Shown here one piece after another: positions 45,661 to 57,688 of a stretch of 64,000 nt of DNA. The notes below the pieces were generated by a model. The model was not told the DNA's origin. It was given only the letters and a program-made list of their open reading frames with translations, and searched no databases. The position numbers and the translations under genes are program-made. The number at the start of each line of letters is the position of its first letter. Positions within the stretch are counted from its first letter, which is position 1. This DNA is from Casuarina equisetifolia (Eukaryota; Streptophyta; Magnoliopsida; Fagales; Casuarinaceae). Location: the NCBI GenBank assembly GCA_028551475.1, contig CM052361.1, forward strand, positions 25,867,491-25,931,490, written 5' to 3'.

Positions 45661-47704
45661 TAAAACAAACACTTCTGAGGAGGCAACCCAAGCATTTTGT
45701 TGATCTCTTGGCTAGAAAGTTATCATCATATGCTCATCACAACTCTTTAGACATAGCCTAAAATCAGGGGAGTTTTCCTTGTTCCTTCCTTACTATTGCT
45801 TTATTTTGTTTTAACATTAAGGAAATGCTTCATTCAAGTTTAGAAGTGTTGCTGTTATTTTGGAAGTGTGATGTTTTGTTAGGTTGTGTTGGAAATTGTG
45901 TGTTGTGGTAGTTATGGTTGTGTGGAAGTATATTGGGAGTATATTGGGAGTATATTGGAAGTGTTTTATGTTGTGTTGGAAGTATATTGAGAATGTATTG
46001 GAACTATTTTATGTTGTGTTGGAAGTATACTAGGTGTGTATTGGAAGTGTTTTATATTGTGTTAGAAGTGTGTTAGAAGTGTTGTGATATTATTAGAAGT
46101 GTATAGTTGTTTGTGTTGAAATTTTCTATTTTGTGTTAAAAGTTGTTGTGTTAGAAGTCTATTTTTTGTGTGAAATTTGTTTATATGATGGACCATGATT
46201 GCCATGATTGGATTCCTTGTTATGAACTCTTAGTGATTCTTAGGGAGATCTAGATTTTGTTCAAACTTGTAATTGTAGTATGAGTTAAGTATGAGTTTAA
46301 TTATGTCGATTCACTAATTGAGCACACAAAGTCTACATTTTCTTAAAATTGTGTATATTTCTAGAGAACATTCATGTTAAGTGTATGATTTTCTTAGATC
46401 TCACCCAGAGCTTAGAATTTGCTTAATTTCCTCTTGAGGCGAAATCCTAGGTTATATCTAACAAAGAAAATGATTTTGGCCATCTTTAGATCAATTAAGC
46501 TTTTCAAGCTAACCTTATTTACTTATCCCCAATCACCTTGCTAAGCCTTGTTCTTATCCGAATTTTATTGAATGACACCTATTTATCTTTTAGCCCTTTG
46601 ATCAATTTATCTCATTGTCTAATTCCCATGAACATATTAACTTCTGATGTATACAAGTTAATTTGATCATAAGAGAAGTTGAGAAGAAAGATGTAGTATG
46701 GGAAGAAAATGATTGAAATGATTGTGTGTAGCATAGTATATTACTTTTGTAAATGGTAAAAAAAAAAATGGAATTTGTTTAGGATGGAATAATCCCATAA
46801 GCTTTTGTTAGATTCAAGTCATACAATTCTCTAAAAGATATGATTGAGCATTGTAATTAAATATCATTGGTAAGAGAGGATTGAGGTGGCTATACTTAAG
46901 TAATTGGTTTTGCTTTATTGTTGCACACATGATTGTAGCTTTTGGTTAATGTCAAAGCATGATTGGAAAGAAAAAAATGAGAATAGGTGGTGAAGAAAAT
47001 ATCATTTTCATAGGATAAAAAGGTAGAGAGGGGCTAGAAGAGTTTTGATGATATCTTAGAAAGTAATGTATTCATGGGTTATTTGAGCTTAAATGACTTT
47101 CATCTTACCCTTAGCCCAGCCTTACATTACAAGCTTATAAAAGTCCTATTGAATCTTAGTTAAATGATTGGCTTACATTAGTGGAGAGAGGAATAAAAAG
47201 CAAACCTATAAAGTTTAGTTAAAGATTTTGAGAGGTTGCATATTAGTGTGGATCTATTTAGAGAGCATATAATTGAGAAAAAATATGGATTTACACACAC
47301 ATGTGGTTGATATAGTTAAGAATCTATCTTACCTTATAATCTAATTGTAGTGTTTGGATGAAAGTTATGTTTTTCTTTGAATTATTAAGTTGAGCAATCA
47401 TGAGAGAATATCATGGAAGGATTGGTTGTTAGTATGTATTGCTTTGTGTTTTTGCTCGAGAACAAGCAAAATGTTAAGTTTGAGGGTATTTGGGAGAATA
47501 TCATGAAGTGATTGGTTGTGTTATTAGAATATATTGTTTAGTGTTTTTCTTTGTAAATTTTTTTTTCTCTTTTTGGTGGTCATAATATGTTGTTTAAAGC
47601 TTGTTTAGTGCTTTTTGTGTGTAAAATTTGTTTTTGTTTTGTGTTTTCATAATGTGTTGTTTAGAGCTTTTGCTCAAAGGCGAGCAAAATGTTAAGTTTG
47701 GAAA
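45661..47704 (+). mobile_element. Non-coding internal region of the Athila-like element
   Basis: No recognised coding domain over about 2 kb. It contains a 43-bp tandem repeat at 45964-46092 and two versions of the terminal purine-rich phrase (gcaaaatgttaagtttgagg near 47467 and gcaaaatgttaagtttggaa near 47684), the second directly before the 3' LTR. Confidence 0.6.
45964..46092 (+). repeat. 43-bp tandem repeat, about three copies
   Basis: ttttatgttgtgttggaagt recurs with a 43-bp period at about 45964, 46007 and 46050, flanked by related shorter pieces from 45900. GT-rich. Confidence 0.7.
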
Positions 47705-49312
47705 TGTTAATAACTCTATATTTCATAAAGTTATTATTATTATTATTTTAAGTAATATTTAATATAATTTTTATTAAATTATATTTGTATTTAATTATAT
47801 TTATGCATATTTTGTTATTTTATGCAACAAACTCAAAATAGGCAAAAAAACCAAGAGAAATGAAGCAAAAGATTATGAGAAAAGAAAGAAAAAGAAAAAA
47901 GATGAGTGGGACTCACGTGAAGGGAAAAAGGGTCAAAACAAAAGAAAACAAAAAGAGCTTTAGTGGGTTCTTGTCGGGGAATTGTTGAGAAAATAGAAAA
48001 GAAAGAAAGAGAGAAAACACCGTAGAGACTGAAAAGAGGGAGGAGGCGTGCGTCCAGCTTCTCCTCACTGGAAAGTCAAGTCCACGTGTGACAGCGCAGG
48101 ACTTTGAGAACGGCCGACGGTCGGGTGAAAGCCGACCGTAACGGTCGTTTCCAACGATGAAGAAGTTGTGTTTTACGATGATAATCTCTGACCATATTTG
48201 TGCTTTTCTCGGTGAATTCTGAGGTGATTCTGGCAAGGAGGGAATAGATCCAGCAACTCAGTGAGATTTCAGGCATTTCTGTGGGAGTTTTGTTCAGTTC
48301 TTAAGTGGTTCCAACGACAAACGGCCAGCATCATTTGGGAGCTTTTTCTGGCAGATCTGCATGTTTTTCGGCAAATCTGCACAATCTTTTTGCATATCTA
48401 CACTCTAGGCATCCTCTTCTACATTTTTCGACAGTTTCTGTGCAGAACGGTGGCAGCGCGTGAAAGCGCGATTTGGCCCCTTTTTCTTCCTGTTTTCCAT
48501 CCAACTCCTCCCCCACTTCCTGATGTACAGATTTGTCCAAAATTTGTGTGAATGAAGACATTTTGGTGATAGCTTTTGTGTTTTTAATTTATAGAATGCT
48601 TCGTTCAAGTTTCTATATTGTTTTTGCTTATGTAAATACCATGTTTTAATTTAGTGTGTTAAAGCTACAATGTAACTTGATTATGATGTATAAATGATAT
48701 GATTATTATGTTTTATGAGATGTTTTGTTTGTGTGAAGTTATATTTTACCAAGCTTAATGCTTTTAGGTGATTAGATACCACTTAAATAACTTGATTTAC
48801 ATGTTAGAGACCGATAAGACATAACATGTAGTTGCTTCTTGTAATATATAACCATAGATTAATATAGATAAACATATACCATATTATTTGTATGGCTCTA
48901 GGTATAAACTGGATTATTCATAAATCTTAATGCATTTGGTTCATTTAATTCATGGGTAAAAATACAGTGAGTTAATAAACTAAGTAGGTTTGCTATGCCT
49001 AGACATAAAATAATGAATAAATTAGTAAATTTCGTCATCACATAAGTAGAATGAATCTTACAGGCATAATTGATTTACATTCATATCATATCTAATAATT
49101 AGGTGAAATCGGATGCTCTAACATATTTCGTTCATCAAATTTAGGTTAAATTCAGTTACTTACTCAATGTTCTATCATTTTAGTTGGCTAAATAAACTTT
49201 AAGAACTATTTACCATTAGTAATCAGTTAGCTTAGTAATCATCAATCTCTATGGAACAATATCTTTACTTATCATTATATTACTTGTACTTGCATGTAGA
49301 ATTTCACTGAAC
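47705..49312 (+). mobile_element. 3' LTR of the Athila-like element
   Basis: Begins tgttaataac after the terminal purine tract and matches the solo LTR at 36143-37850. Its right edge is lost where the repeated copia piece starts at 49318. The minus- and plus-strand frames at 47913-48608 are translations of LTR DNA. Confidence 0.75.
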
Positions 49313-49317
49313 ATACA

Positions 49318-49577
49318 TGTTAACCAAAACTCTAAGAGCAAATCAATACAGCCATCTCTTCCTTAAGGTTGGTATTTTCAATTCATATTAACCACTAGTT
49401 TAAGGGAAGGTGTTTAAAAATAGTGTTATATGGTAACAATGTTGGAGTCAACAATCAATTCCTAAGCATGAACCAAACTCCTATTGTCCATGCATTTATA
49501 CTCTTCAACAAATCATACAGCATGTACCCAAATTCCTATTGCATTATTTTACTTTACAAACTTAAAGATTCAATAAA
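49318..49577 (+). mobile_element. Second copy of the copia RNase H end and LTR
   Basis: Matches 42685-42990 nearly base for base (aactctaagagcaaatcaa, ttccttaaggttggtatttt, agtcaacaatcaattcc). It therefore flanks the Athila-like element as a direct repeat of almost 300 bp. The 3' flank of DUF4220 gene D follows at once. Confidence 0.8.
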
Positions 49578-49976
49578 GTAGCTTTACAACCTTAGTGATA
49601 ATGATTGATGTTGGCCCAACTATAACTTCACTTGATTATAATTAAGTTCTAGTTTTAGGATAAGTATTGCAATTGTTGTATCCATGGAAAACAAATTCAT
49701 ACACATGCAATGTTAGATTTTGAACATAAACAAAGAAGTTAATAAGAAACTAAAAGAAATGAAATAAAATATCCATAAATACATATCTCTTATAAGCATT
49801 TTACAATTTACTTCTATATTTTCCCACATATTTTTTCCTCACTCGCACATTCGACACCGTTTTACCACACTCATACATTCCACACTACAAATATCTAAAA
49901 TAATACTTTCAACAAATAGGTCGACTAGACAACAAATACAAGGTGACGATCCTTTGAACGATGAGACCTCGGCTCA

Positions 49977-52172
49977 TCACCTAATCTTCACTTCAAGCTG
50001 TATGCCAACTGAATGTTTTGCATTGTCAGAAATAATCTCAGCAACAATCTCTTCAATACCTGTATATGATTGCAAACTATCTCCTAGACCAAGATGGGCC
50101 ATCAATAACCATACAAAGGTAATAAACTCTCCTCCTTTGCTTAATTGAGCAACATGTGTGTCGGCTCTACAATGACTAGCAGCATAAGCTAACAAATGCA
50201 ACCATACTTTACTGATTAGCTTCCATCTCAGTGAGGAGTCTAAACGTTTTAGAGCTTTGGCGAGAGTATAAGCATGATGCAACACAGATGTTGTAGAATC
50301 ACCAGAAACAGGTGGTATTTTGTTACCAAGTTCACCATCAAGGATCTCTTTACGAACCTTTCCATGTTCTTTTTGGCCTTCTATTCCTAAATTATTGTCA
50401 GAGAAGAATTTTATGGTGTGTGCATAGGTATGGTTGAACCTTATTTTAATAATACCTGAGACAGCAAACATCAAAGTTGGCTGCATAACTAGAAGATATA
50501 ACATATAATCCGAGAGGATCTTACTAATTTCACAACAATCTTGGTCACTACTATTGACCTCATCTATATTATAGCACACATCTGTAACAATATGCCAGAT
50601 TAGAAGGCTATGATGGTAATCAAAATTAAGACATGCATTATTCAAATCGCTTTCTTGTAAAATGCTTGCAAAATCGGCTAAGCGCTTCCTCTTATCAATG
50701 TTGGAACTACTGTTCGGTTCATATTCAAGACTGGATTTTCTTTTCAACTCCGTAAAGATGAAATTCCATATCTTGTCTTTAACTGGCTCCTTTGAAACAT
50801 GTGTAATGCTGTCATATAAATTCTTGAGGCAACCAATGGCAGAAGTCAACTTAATGAAAGGACCTAAGATTGTACGGTTCCTTTGGTGCTCTTTCAAACA
50901 GTAATCTATAAAGTTGTAAGTATGTATAGATCCAGACCATCTCCAAAATATCATTCCTCTAACCCAGTCAAAGCATCGAAGTGACAATTTTCTGAACCAG
51001 CCAAAGCAACCAAGGGTGGAAACCTCAAGACTAGAAGTGACCTGCTTTGTCCTTTTAAGAGTGAGAAAGTACTTGAGGAGAGCAGTTACCCCATTACCAG
51101 GTGGCAAAAACTTGTCAATGTAAAAAACAGTCCAATCAGAGACAGCAAGCATAATGAAAGCAATTGCATCCACACCTATGGCACCAAAGAGCAAGGTATA
51201 GCTGATTCCAACATCTATCTTACGAAAATCATGTTTATCTATGGAACAGAAGGTTGAGAGAGCTACCACGACTACACACCAGGATATAAATCGGACAATG
51301 CATCCAAGCTTTGAATATATCACGACAACCTTCGTGTAGAAAAGTTCATAGAATAAGTTGTGTTCAACTTCTAACACTCTAAAGGCATCTCCAGGGCTTA
51401 TTTGAAGGAAAACAACCTGGCTCATCCAACACAGAGAGTATTCAGGAAAGACATCGGCGATGAGAACCTTGAAGATTTTGAGGAAAGTATGAGCATGTTT
51501 CACCACTTGGACATCATCAAGCTCCATTTCATCTTTTGAAGGTTGTTGAACTCTTAAATGCTCTCTCATTTGTTTGATGGCCTCCTTCCTAGATTCTTGA
51601 TCTCCCTCATAGTGATCTTTAATGCTTGCAACATGTTCTTTGATGGTGGACTCCTGATATTTATTAAGGTTTGCAAAACATAAAGCACACGTACGCTCAA
51701 CATATTTGATGGTTCCAGCGACAAATATAAGAACAGTAGAGACCCATAACTTACTTCGTGGAAGGGATTGGCTGAAAACAACAATGGTTGAAAGTACCTG
51801 GGTTACAAGCCCAAAAAAGTGCCTTAGCCAAAGAGTGTTATCCTCCAAAGACAACGCACTTATTGTGTCTGGGCCACCAAGGTGTAACAACAAAAAGGGA
51901 GTCCAAAACACAAGAATAGTAACAGGAACATCGTCAGGTGTAGGAGCATAGTGCTGATGCTTGGAAATAAGTCCAGCTGCAAAACTAGCAGCCCAATCAG
52001 CCAGCACGTAAGACAAACATATCAGCCCTACTATTATTGGATTTCTTGATCTTTTTCTGAGTGGTGCAAGTAGAACAAGAGTGATCTGTAGGCAGAGACT
52101 GAACAGAATGAAACCCTGGATATTCCAAGTATTATAGAACTTCTTGATTATCGTTGGCAAGATCTTAACCAT
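49977..52172 (-). CDS. DUF4220/DUF594 domain membrane protein (gene D)
   Basis: Intact single-exon frame of 731 residues, starting MVKILPTIIKKFYNTWNIQG. It shares with gene A the membrane segments of the N-terminal half, the DUF4220 signature (HLGGPDTISALSLEDNTLW), the central DKHDFRKIDVGISYTLL block and the C-terminal DUF594 motif SKGGEFITFVWLLMAHLGL. By eye the two proteins agree at roughly two thirds of positions near the N-terminus and less in the middle, where D has a charged stretch (KEHVASIKDHYEGDQESRKE) likely to be helical. The length is normal for the family. Function is unknown; probably a multi-pass membrane protein. The start is supported by alignment with gene A and by an acceptor-like site (52195/52194) 22 bp upstream. 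No breaks are seen. Confidence 0.93.
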   Translation of the reverse strand: MVKILPTIIKKFYNTWNIQGFILFSLCLQITLVLLAPLRKRSRNPIIVGLICLSYVLADWAASFAAGLISKHQHYAPTPDDVPVTILVFWTPFLLLHLGGPDTISALSLEDNTLWLRHFFGLVTQVLSTIVVFSQSLPRSKLWVSTVLIFVAGTIKYVERTCALCFANLNKYQESTIKEHVASIKDHYEGDQESRKEAIKQMREHLRVQQPSKDEMELDDVQVVKHAHTFLKIFKVLIADVFPEYSLCWMSQVVFLQISPGDAFRVLEVEHNLFYELFYTKVVVIYSKLGCIVRFISWCVVVVALSTFCSIDKHDFRKIDVGISYTLLFGAIGVDAIAFIMLAVSDWTVFYIDKFLPPGNGVTALLKYFLTLKRTKQVTSSLEVSTLGCFGWFRKLSLRCFDWVRGMIFWRWSGSIHTYNFIDYCLKEHQRNRTILGPFIKLTSAIGCLKNLYDSITHVSKEPVKDKIWNFIFTELKRKSSLEYEPNSSSNIDKRKRLADFASILQESDLNNACLNFDYHHSLLIWHIVTDVCYNIDEVNSSDQDCCEISKILSDYMLYLLVMQPTLMFAVSGIIKIRFNHTYAHTIKFFSDNNLGIEGQKEHGKVRKEILDGELGNKIPPVSGDSTTSVLHHAYTLAKALKRLDSSLRWKLISKVWLHLLAYAASHCRADTHVAQLSKGGEFITFVWLLMAHLGLGDSLQSYTGIEEIVAEIISDNAKHSVGIQLEVKIR

Positions 52173-52194
52173 ATCTTGTGTTTGTTTCTTTCAC

Positions 52195-54340
52195 CTGTTG
52201 AAGAAAACAAAATAAGGTTAATTTCTATATTGTTAAAAAGAAAAAAAAAAGTAGGGGACCAAATATATATTTCTGTTCTTTTAATGCGAACGCTCCACTC
52301 CAACCATACAATGAAAAAGCAATCAATAGTTATTAATGATAGTTAAACATGATTTCACATATAATGCTAGGGTTTAAAATGGAATGAGCAACAATTAGCT
52401 TGTAAATCTTTTTTCCTTTTAATATTACAATGCACATCCAAATTTACACACACAAAGTGTCAAACCCTAAACTTCATAATTGGAATTCTTATTAACTCAT
52501 TACTGAGTTAACTAGCTAAGCAACTGTAAAAATTTTTTCATGAGATATAAATTTATATTCATAATAGCCCATTTTAAATATAAGGGGACAAACCATATGA
52601 CTTTTAGTTGATTGTTAAGAAACTGAAGCATCAAGTAGGGAGATGAATTTTCAGCCTCACATTTTGTCGTTTAAGAGCTGAAAGTTTAATAAACCTAGAA
52701 TAACTTAGACAAACACCCGTAGAAGTCCTGTTCAACGATAGTATTATTAGCTTCATTAGCCCCCAAAAGTTCTCTTAGTTTTCTACCTTCGTGATTATGT
52801 AGAAGCAAATTTAATATTTGGTTTTAGAAAAGGAAAGTATTAGCTGTAAGAAATTGTTCATCTCAAGGAATCATAAGAACTACAAAGCATTGGACCACAA
52901 TTCTCTTTTACTGCAATTAGAAATCTCTATTGTACCTGCGATTAAAGAATAAAAAATAGTTAGAACCATTTTTATTAACACAAGTTGGAAACCTCCACGA
53001 GATGACACTTACAAAGTAGCAATCGGAATCTTAGGAATCACTGTAGCCATTTGATGTAGAAGGATCTACTATTATGTTATGAATGATCTGGATTATATAA
53101 CAAATACATACAATAACTATAAGAATTTTACAGATTTTATTTGATTCTAGATAAACTCATCTCAACATCCACAAGACGTTAGAATGTATTATTATAAAGT
53201 TTTCTGTCTTTGGCTAGTATGTCGGTTTACCAAGTGACTCTACACACCTAAGAGTTTCTAAACCTCATATTTATAAGCAAAATGGAAGAAACTTTAATTA
53301 AAAATATCATCCTTTTGTGTTTAACCATTATTTTGACTCAATATCCAACACATTAGTTTAGCCAAGACCGATTAGAAGTTTGTACTCAGAAGCCTGTAGT
53401 ACCGTATAGTTTTGCACTTGAGTACAACCTTGGATTTTGAGAGAAATAGCTGGGCTGTAAAGACTAGAGGCACTGGAGATTTACGATTATCTAGAATGAC
53501 GGCTTTACTTGAAGATCCCAGTTCATCTTCTCCGGAGATTCCAAACAGGAAAAGCTTTACGAGTTCACAATTTTTTGAATGAGGCGACAAGGAAGCAGCA
53601 AATGGCAAAGAATCCTACAAGGTGAAGAAGTTCCCCCTTAGCGCTCAGTCAGATGATGCACCTAAGGTGCATGGGTTTGATGATGAAGTGATGTCCCTGG
53701 TAAAATTGCGTCCCTAATTACTAGTGACCATCACTAAGCTGAAGGCATCAATGGAGGGGCCAGTGTTGGGAAAACTATGATAAAACATAAGGCGATAGAC
53801 GCCATTCCTTTTAAGGATCTGGTTCTGACTATAAGGACATAAGAGTTGAAGAAAAGATCATCGACGTTTATAAGGGACATAGCCCCATCGGCACACCATA
53901 TGCTGTTCACAAGCAAGTGGCGGGGGAATGTGGACTTAACAAAGAATATGGCTTGGACGGAAAAACTACAATGCGTCTTCTACTCCTTCCAGAACACCAA
54001 TAAGAAATATGTACAAAAAATGTCCAGTTTCCAGAGAAAAAACATGAAACCAAGGAGGCTAACATAACTCAAAAGATGTATTTAGGGCGAAAAGCCCTAG
54101 TGTTTTGCATCTACAAGCCTGGCTAGCATACAAAAATCCAATGCTGTAGAAAATGCAGAACTACGGAACCAATGTTTAAACATTGAGAATCGAGACTCTG
54201 GTGATAAGAGTTTTACCTTTCGGGCTACTCGGTTGCGACTCCCTTTGAGTTGAACGGATGGGTTTGTGTCCGAGAAAATTGGCGTTCAGCAGAGGCGAAA
54301 ATGGCTTAAATAGATAGCAAAGGTTAAACTGAAGTAGATT
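52195..54340 (-). promoter_or_regulatory. Upstream region of DUF4220 gene D
   Basis: 52700-52880 matches 11030-11200. 53600-54060 matches 11880-12330. 54080-54340 matches part of 12360-12700 with a single gagttgaac block in place of two. The stretch 53040-53600 has no match in the other units and looks like a separate insertion. Short frames on both strands here are not conserved as proteins between units, which argues against coding. Confidence 0.55.
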
Positions 54341-54538
54341 GGTTTTCAAGTCTTTCTTTATTGGTTCTTTTTGTTTAGTTAGTGCTTTCAGTGTTTGGAA
54401 GATAAGTTTTTGTTCTGTTGGTGCCTTCAACCAAAAATTTCCTAGATCCAAATTTGCAAAAACGAAGCTTAAAGACTTCTGTAGGAAACCAAAGCCTTTT
54501 GAAGTAATCATACATATATGGGTTTCATAACCGCTCTT

Positions 54539-54915
54539 TGGAACCACACGCGACACACAAGCTCAAGGCTTCTCTAGGAAAGCAAAGGCTTCTACTTATC
54601 GTAACCACACACGACGCACAAGATTAAGGCTTCTGTGGAAAGCAAAGGCTTCTACCTTTCGGAACCACACACGATGCACGAGATTAAGGCTTTTACTTTT
54701 CGGAACCACACACGACGCACGAGATTAAGGCTTCTGCTCTTTGGAACCACACACGACGCACGAGCTTAAGGCTTCTGCTCTATGGAACCACACACGAAGC
54801 ACGAGCTTAAGGCTTCTGTAGGAAACCACACGCGACACATAAGCTTTATGCTTCTTCAGGAAAGCAAAGGCTTCTGCTCTTTGGAACCACGCGCGACACG
54901 AGCCTGAGGCTTTTG
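54539..54915 (+). repeat. 41-bp minisatellite
   Basis: ggaaccacac-acgacgcacg followed by an aaggcttctgctct-like sequence repeats with a 41-bp period at 54661, 54702, 54743 and 54784. Longer variant units on both sides carry an extra ggaaagcaaaggcttct block. There are about eight units in all. The frames at 54725-54946 are translations of the repeat. Confidence 0.9.
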
Positions 54916-54949
54916 AAGCAATTATAGTAAGAAGGTTTAAATACATAAT

Positions 54950-55954
54950 TCAAAGGTTAGTTGAAAAATTAAATAGAAATTTCTTTTATTTAAATTCTAT
55001 CATAAGGGATTATGTGTTCAGTATAAAACCTTTGTTCTATGGACAAATTCCTATATGCCAAGCACCATTAGACTCAAAGTCAGATGGAAAGGACCAAATT
55101 CTACTTAGGCTTTGGTATCAATTAGAAGGTCTAATGACTTAACACAAAAGCTAACAAAAGAGTTAGAGAATTATTTCTTTTATTTAAATTTCCTTACAAG
55201 GGATTACATTTTAGGTGTTAGACTTTTGTCCAATATATAGTTATAAATATGTGGGTTTCATAGCTGCCCTTTGATTCTAGGATTAGTTCCTTAGATGCTT
55301 ATGTTTGCTTGGTTTCAAGATGACCTATGTAGCCTACAACGTGGTTATATGGTCCTTCAATATGGTGTGACATAAGTTTCATATTGTATAAATCTTATTT
55401 TTGAATCTTTTTTTAGAATGATTTCCCTCCTACTAATCTCAATTTTTAAAGAGGGTTAGACTTTATAACATGGTATTAAAATTGTTCTTCAAATGTACTA
55501 ATATTTTGCTTATGGATAAATATTTTGTGAAAAGCATTTCCTCATATTTAAAGTGAAACATCATGTAAAAAATAATAAACTATAAGCTTGCATTGTCTAA
55601 ATTTTACTTCATAGCTCACCTCTCAAATTGATTTTTTTTTCTTTTCAATTAAGTAAATAGGGGATGTGAGAGAGTGAGGTGTTGAACTTAGAACTTTTGG
55701 TCTCGAGCAACAGAAACTATCAACTAAGCCATATGCCTATCAATAAATTGGTTTTCTTTGTTAAGATTGAACTTGTTAGAAACTTAATTAAGGCAAAAGC
55801 CATCTTATCTAAAGTTGTATTTAGACTTGAAAGACAGACCATTTCAGCGGAAAATGCCTTAGATGTGTTTCTCACCCATCTGGGTGCTGCTCCGCTATGT
55901 TGTCCATGCCAAAAAAGTTATTAGTATTTGATACTAGACTTATCTTTAGCAACG
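54950..55954. other. Unassigned DNA
   Basis: No gene recognised. The frame at 55679-55924 has no family match. Confidence 0.3.
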
Positions 55955-56078
55955 GTGCATTTGTACTCTTAACAGGATCACACAGCACGTACCCAAACTC
56001 CATATGTGCATCACAAGATGTGCATACCTTATCTATTGCCGCTTTAATCGACTCTACAACCTCACAGATTCAATAGCA
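55955..56078 (+). mobile_element. Copia LTR fragment
   Basis: Matches 42855-42985 of the copia LTR (gtgcattt, acacagca, ccataagatgtg-like, cctcacagattcaatag-like). A short piece only. Confidence 0.55.
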
Positions 56079-57055
56079 CCAGAAAGCATTCGCGTAACTT
56101 GAAAGGCAGCTCACGTCATGGGTTTCAATATAAAGCTGGTCCTGTACCACGATGGTATGGCCATTAACGCCCTACCCCAAAACAAAAAACAAAAAGCAAG
56201 CCAAATATGAAAGAAAGGAATACAAAGGGAGAGAGAGGCAAAGAAAGTACAATCGAGACAGAAAGTTTGATACTTGCTTTCCTATCAGAAGATTAGAAGG
56301 ACCACCCTAACATCGGGGTTCGATACTTGCCTTGTTATAACATGATGATAAAGTCATACATGCCCTACCATGAAAGGGAAACAAAAAAAAAAAAAAAAAG
56401 TATCGCTCGAACAGGTTGATCGATTTTTTAACAAAGATGAAATAGAAAGATGAAAAAAATAGAAAGTTTCGTTTTTGGAAAATTAAACCTTGTGGCTAAT
56501 TATAGGAATTCAGAATAATGTATTTTACACAAACTACTAGTGCAATATTATAATACTTGTGCCCTATAAGAAAATAACAAATAACACAGAGTAAAGAAAA
56601 CCAACCATAACAAACATATCTCAAGTTTTACTAGCTAACTGCCAACACACGATTTTCTCTAATAATTTTCTACCATATGCACTCGTGACAAAAAGTATAT
56701 TTTTATGTGAAGGATATAGAGAATTAGAATTATAAGAAGGCTCAAAGGTTAACATATAAGCCAATTCAAAACTTTCTTCATTTAAGCTTTACCACAAAAG
56801 ATCATGTTTTTGATATGTGTTCGAAATAAAGCTTCTCTAACTTAAGCTTTAATACAATGTTAAAAGCTCAAAAATTCAACTCAAAAGCTAACTTAATAAT
56901 TAGATATTTCTTTCATTTAAGCTTTACCTCAAATGATCATATTTCTATTATGAGATTTTCATCATGTGTACAAGAACAAATAAAGTTTTAGCCTATTCGA
57001 AGGAAAACCAAGCAACATTATGTTTCTTTAGTATCACTACCCCTTCTTTTTTTTC
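56079..57055. other. Unassigned DNA
   Basis: Weak DNA similarity of 56090-56220 to 15570-15700. An 18-base A run lies near 56383. No gene seen. Confidence 0.3.
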
Positions 57056-57059
57056 TTTT

Positions 57060-57240
57060 CAAAAATGATCATTTATATTAATAAAATTTAGAATTAAAAA
57101 ACATAGAAGTAAACCTTAACATTATAAAAGTTAGTATAGTTATAAAATGGTGAAGACTCAAAGCTTTTAAATATCACTTAAAATGACATTTCATTCAAAG
57201 AATTTTACACATTATCTCTTTATTTATTGTGCAATATTTG
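57060..57240 (-). mobile_element. LINE 3'-end fragment
   Basis: Reverse complement of the LINE tail at 6270-6440 (aaaatgacatttc, attataaaagtta, tatattaataaaa phrases). Short and decayed. Confidence 0.45.
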
Positions 57241-57390
57241 CAAGCCATGTTTCTTTGTTATCTTTTTGAAGCACGAATACAAAGATGACTAATAGGGCCA
57301 CGTAAGCCCCTCATGTCTTCTACCTTCGTGTAGTCTTACAATACAAATAAACAATTTTATTTTATTTTTGGTTTTTGACAAATAAACAAT

Positions 57391-57462
57391 CTTAACCTCA
57401 TACTAAAATTGTTTATTTGTCAACTAAAATTGACAAGTAAACAATTTTAGTATGAGGTTAAG
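57391..57462. repeat. Near-perfect hairpin, 33-bp arms with a 6-nt loop
   Basis: The arm at 57391-57423 (starting cttaacctcatactaaaatt) is the reverse complement of 57430-57462 with a single mismatch, separated by ctaaaa. It could be a small foldback element or a hairpin RNA source. Confidence 0.9.
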
Positions 57463-57688
57463 AAGGAAATCCTTTTCCAAGGCAAATAAGGAATCATATG
57501 CAAATAAGAATCTTAAATAAATGTATAGGAAATTAACTGTGTGTAAATCAACTAAGAAAATCCTAGTTCAAGAAAATTAGGACAGTAAGATTTTGTGTGA
57601 TGCACTCCGGGTTAGGCTTTTGGGTCTTCTCCTCTTTTTTTGCACTTTTGACCCTTCTCTCTCAGGAACGGCTGCTTTGGTGATTGCC

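Noticed and set aside
47913-48608. Overlapping frames on both strands
   Set aside because: They lie in the 3' LTR of the Athila-like element and are not conserved in the other LTR copies.
54725-54946. 73-codon minus-strand frame with repeated motifs
   Set aside because: It is a translation of the 41-bp minisatellite; the repeats explain the motifs.
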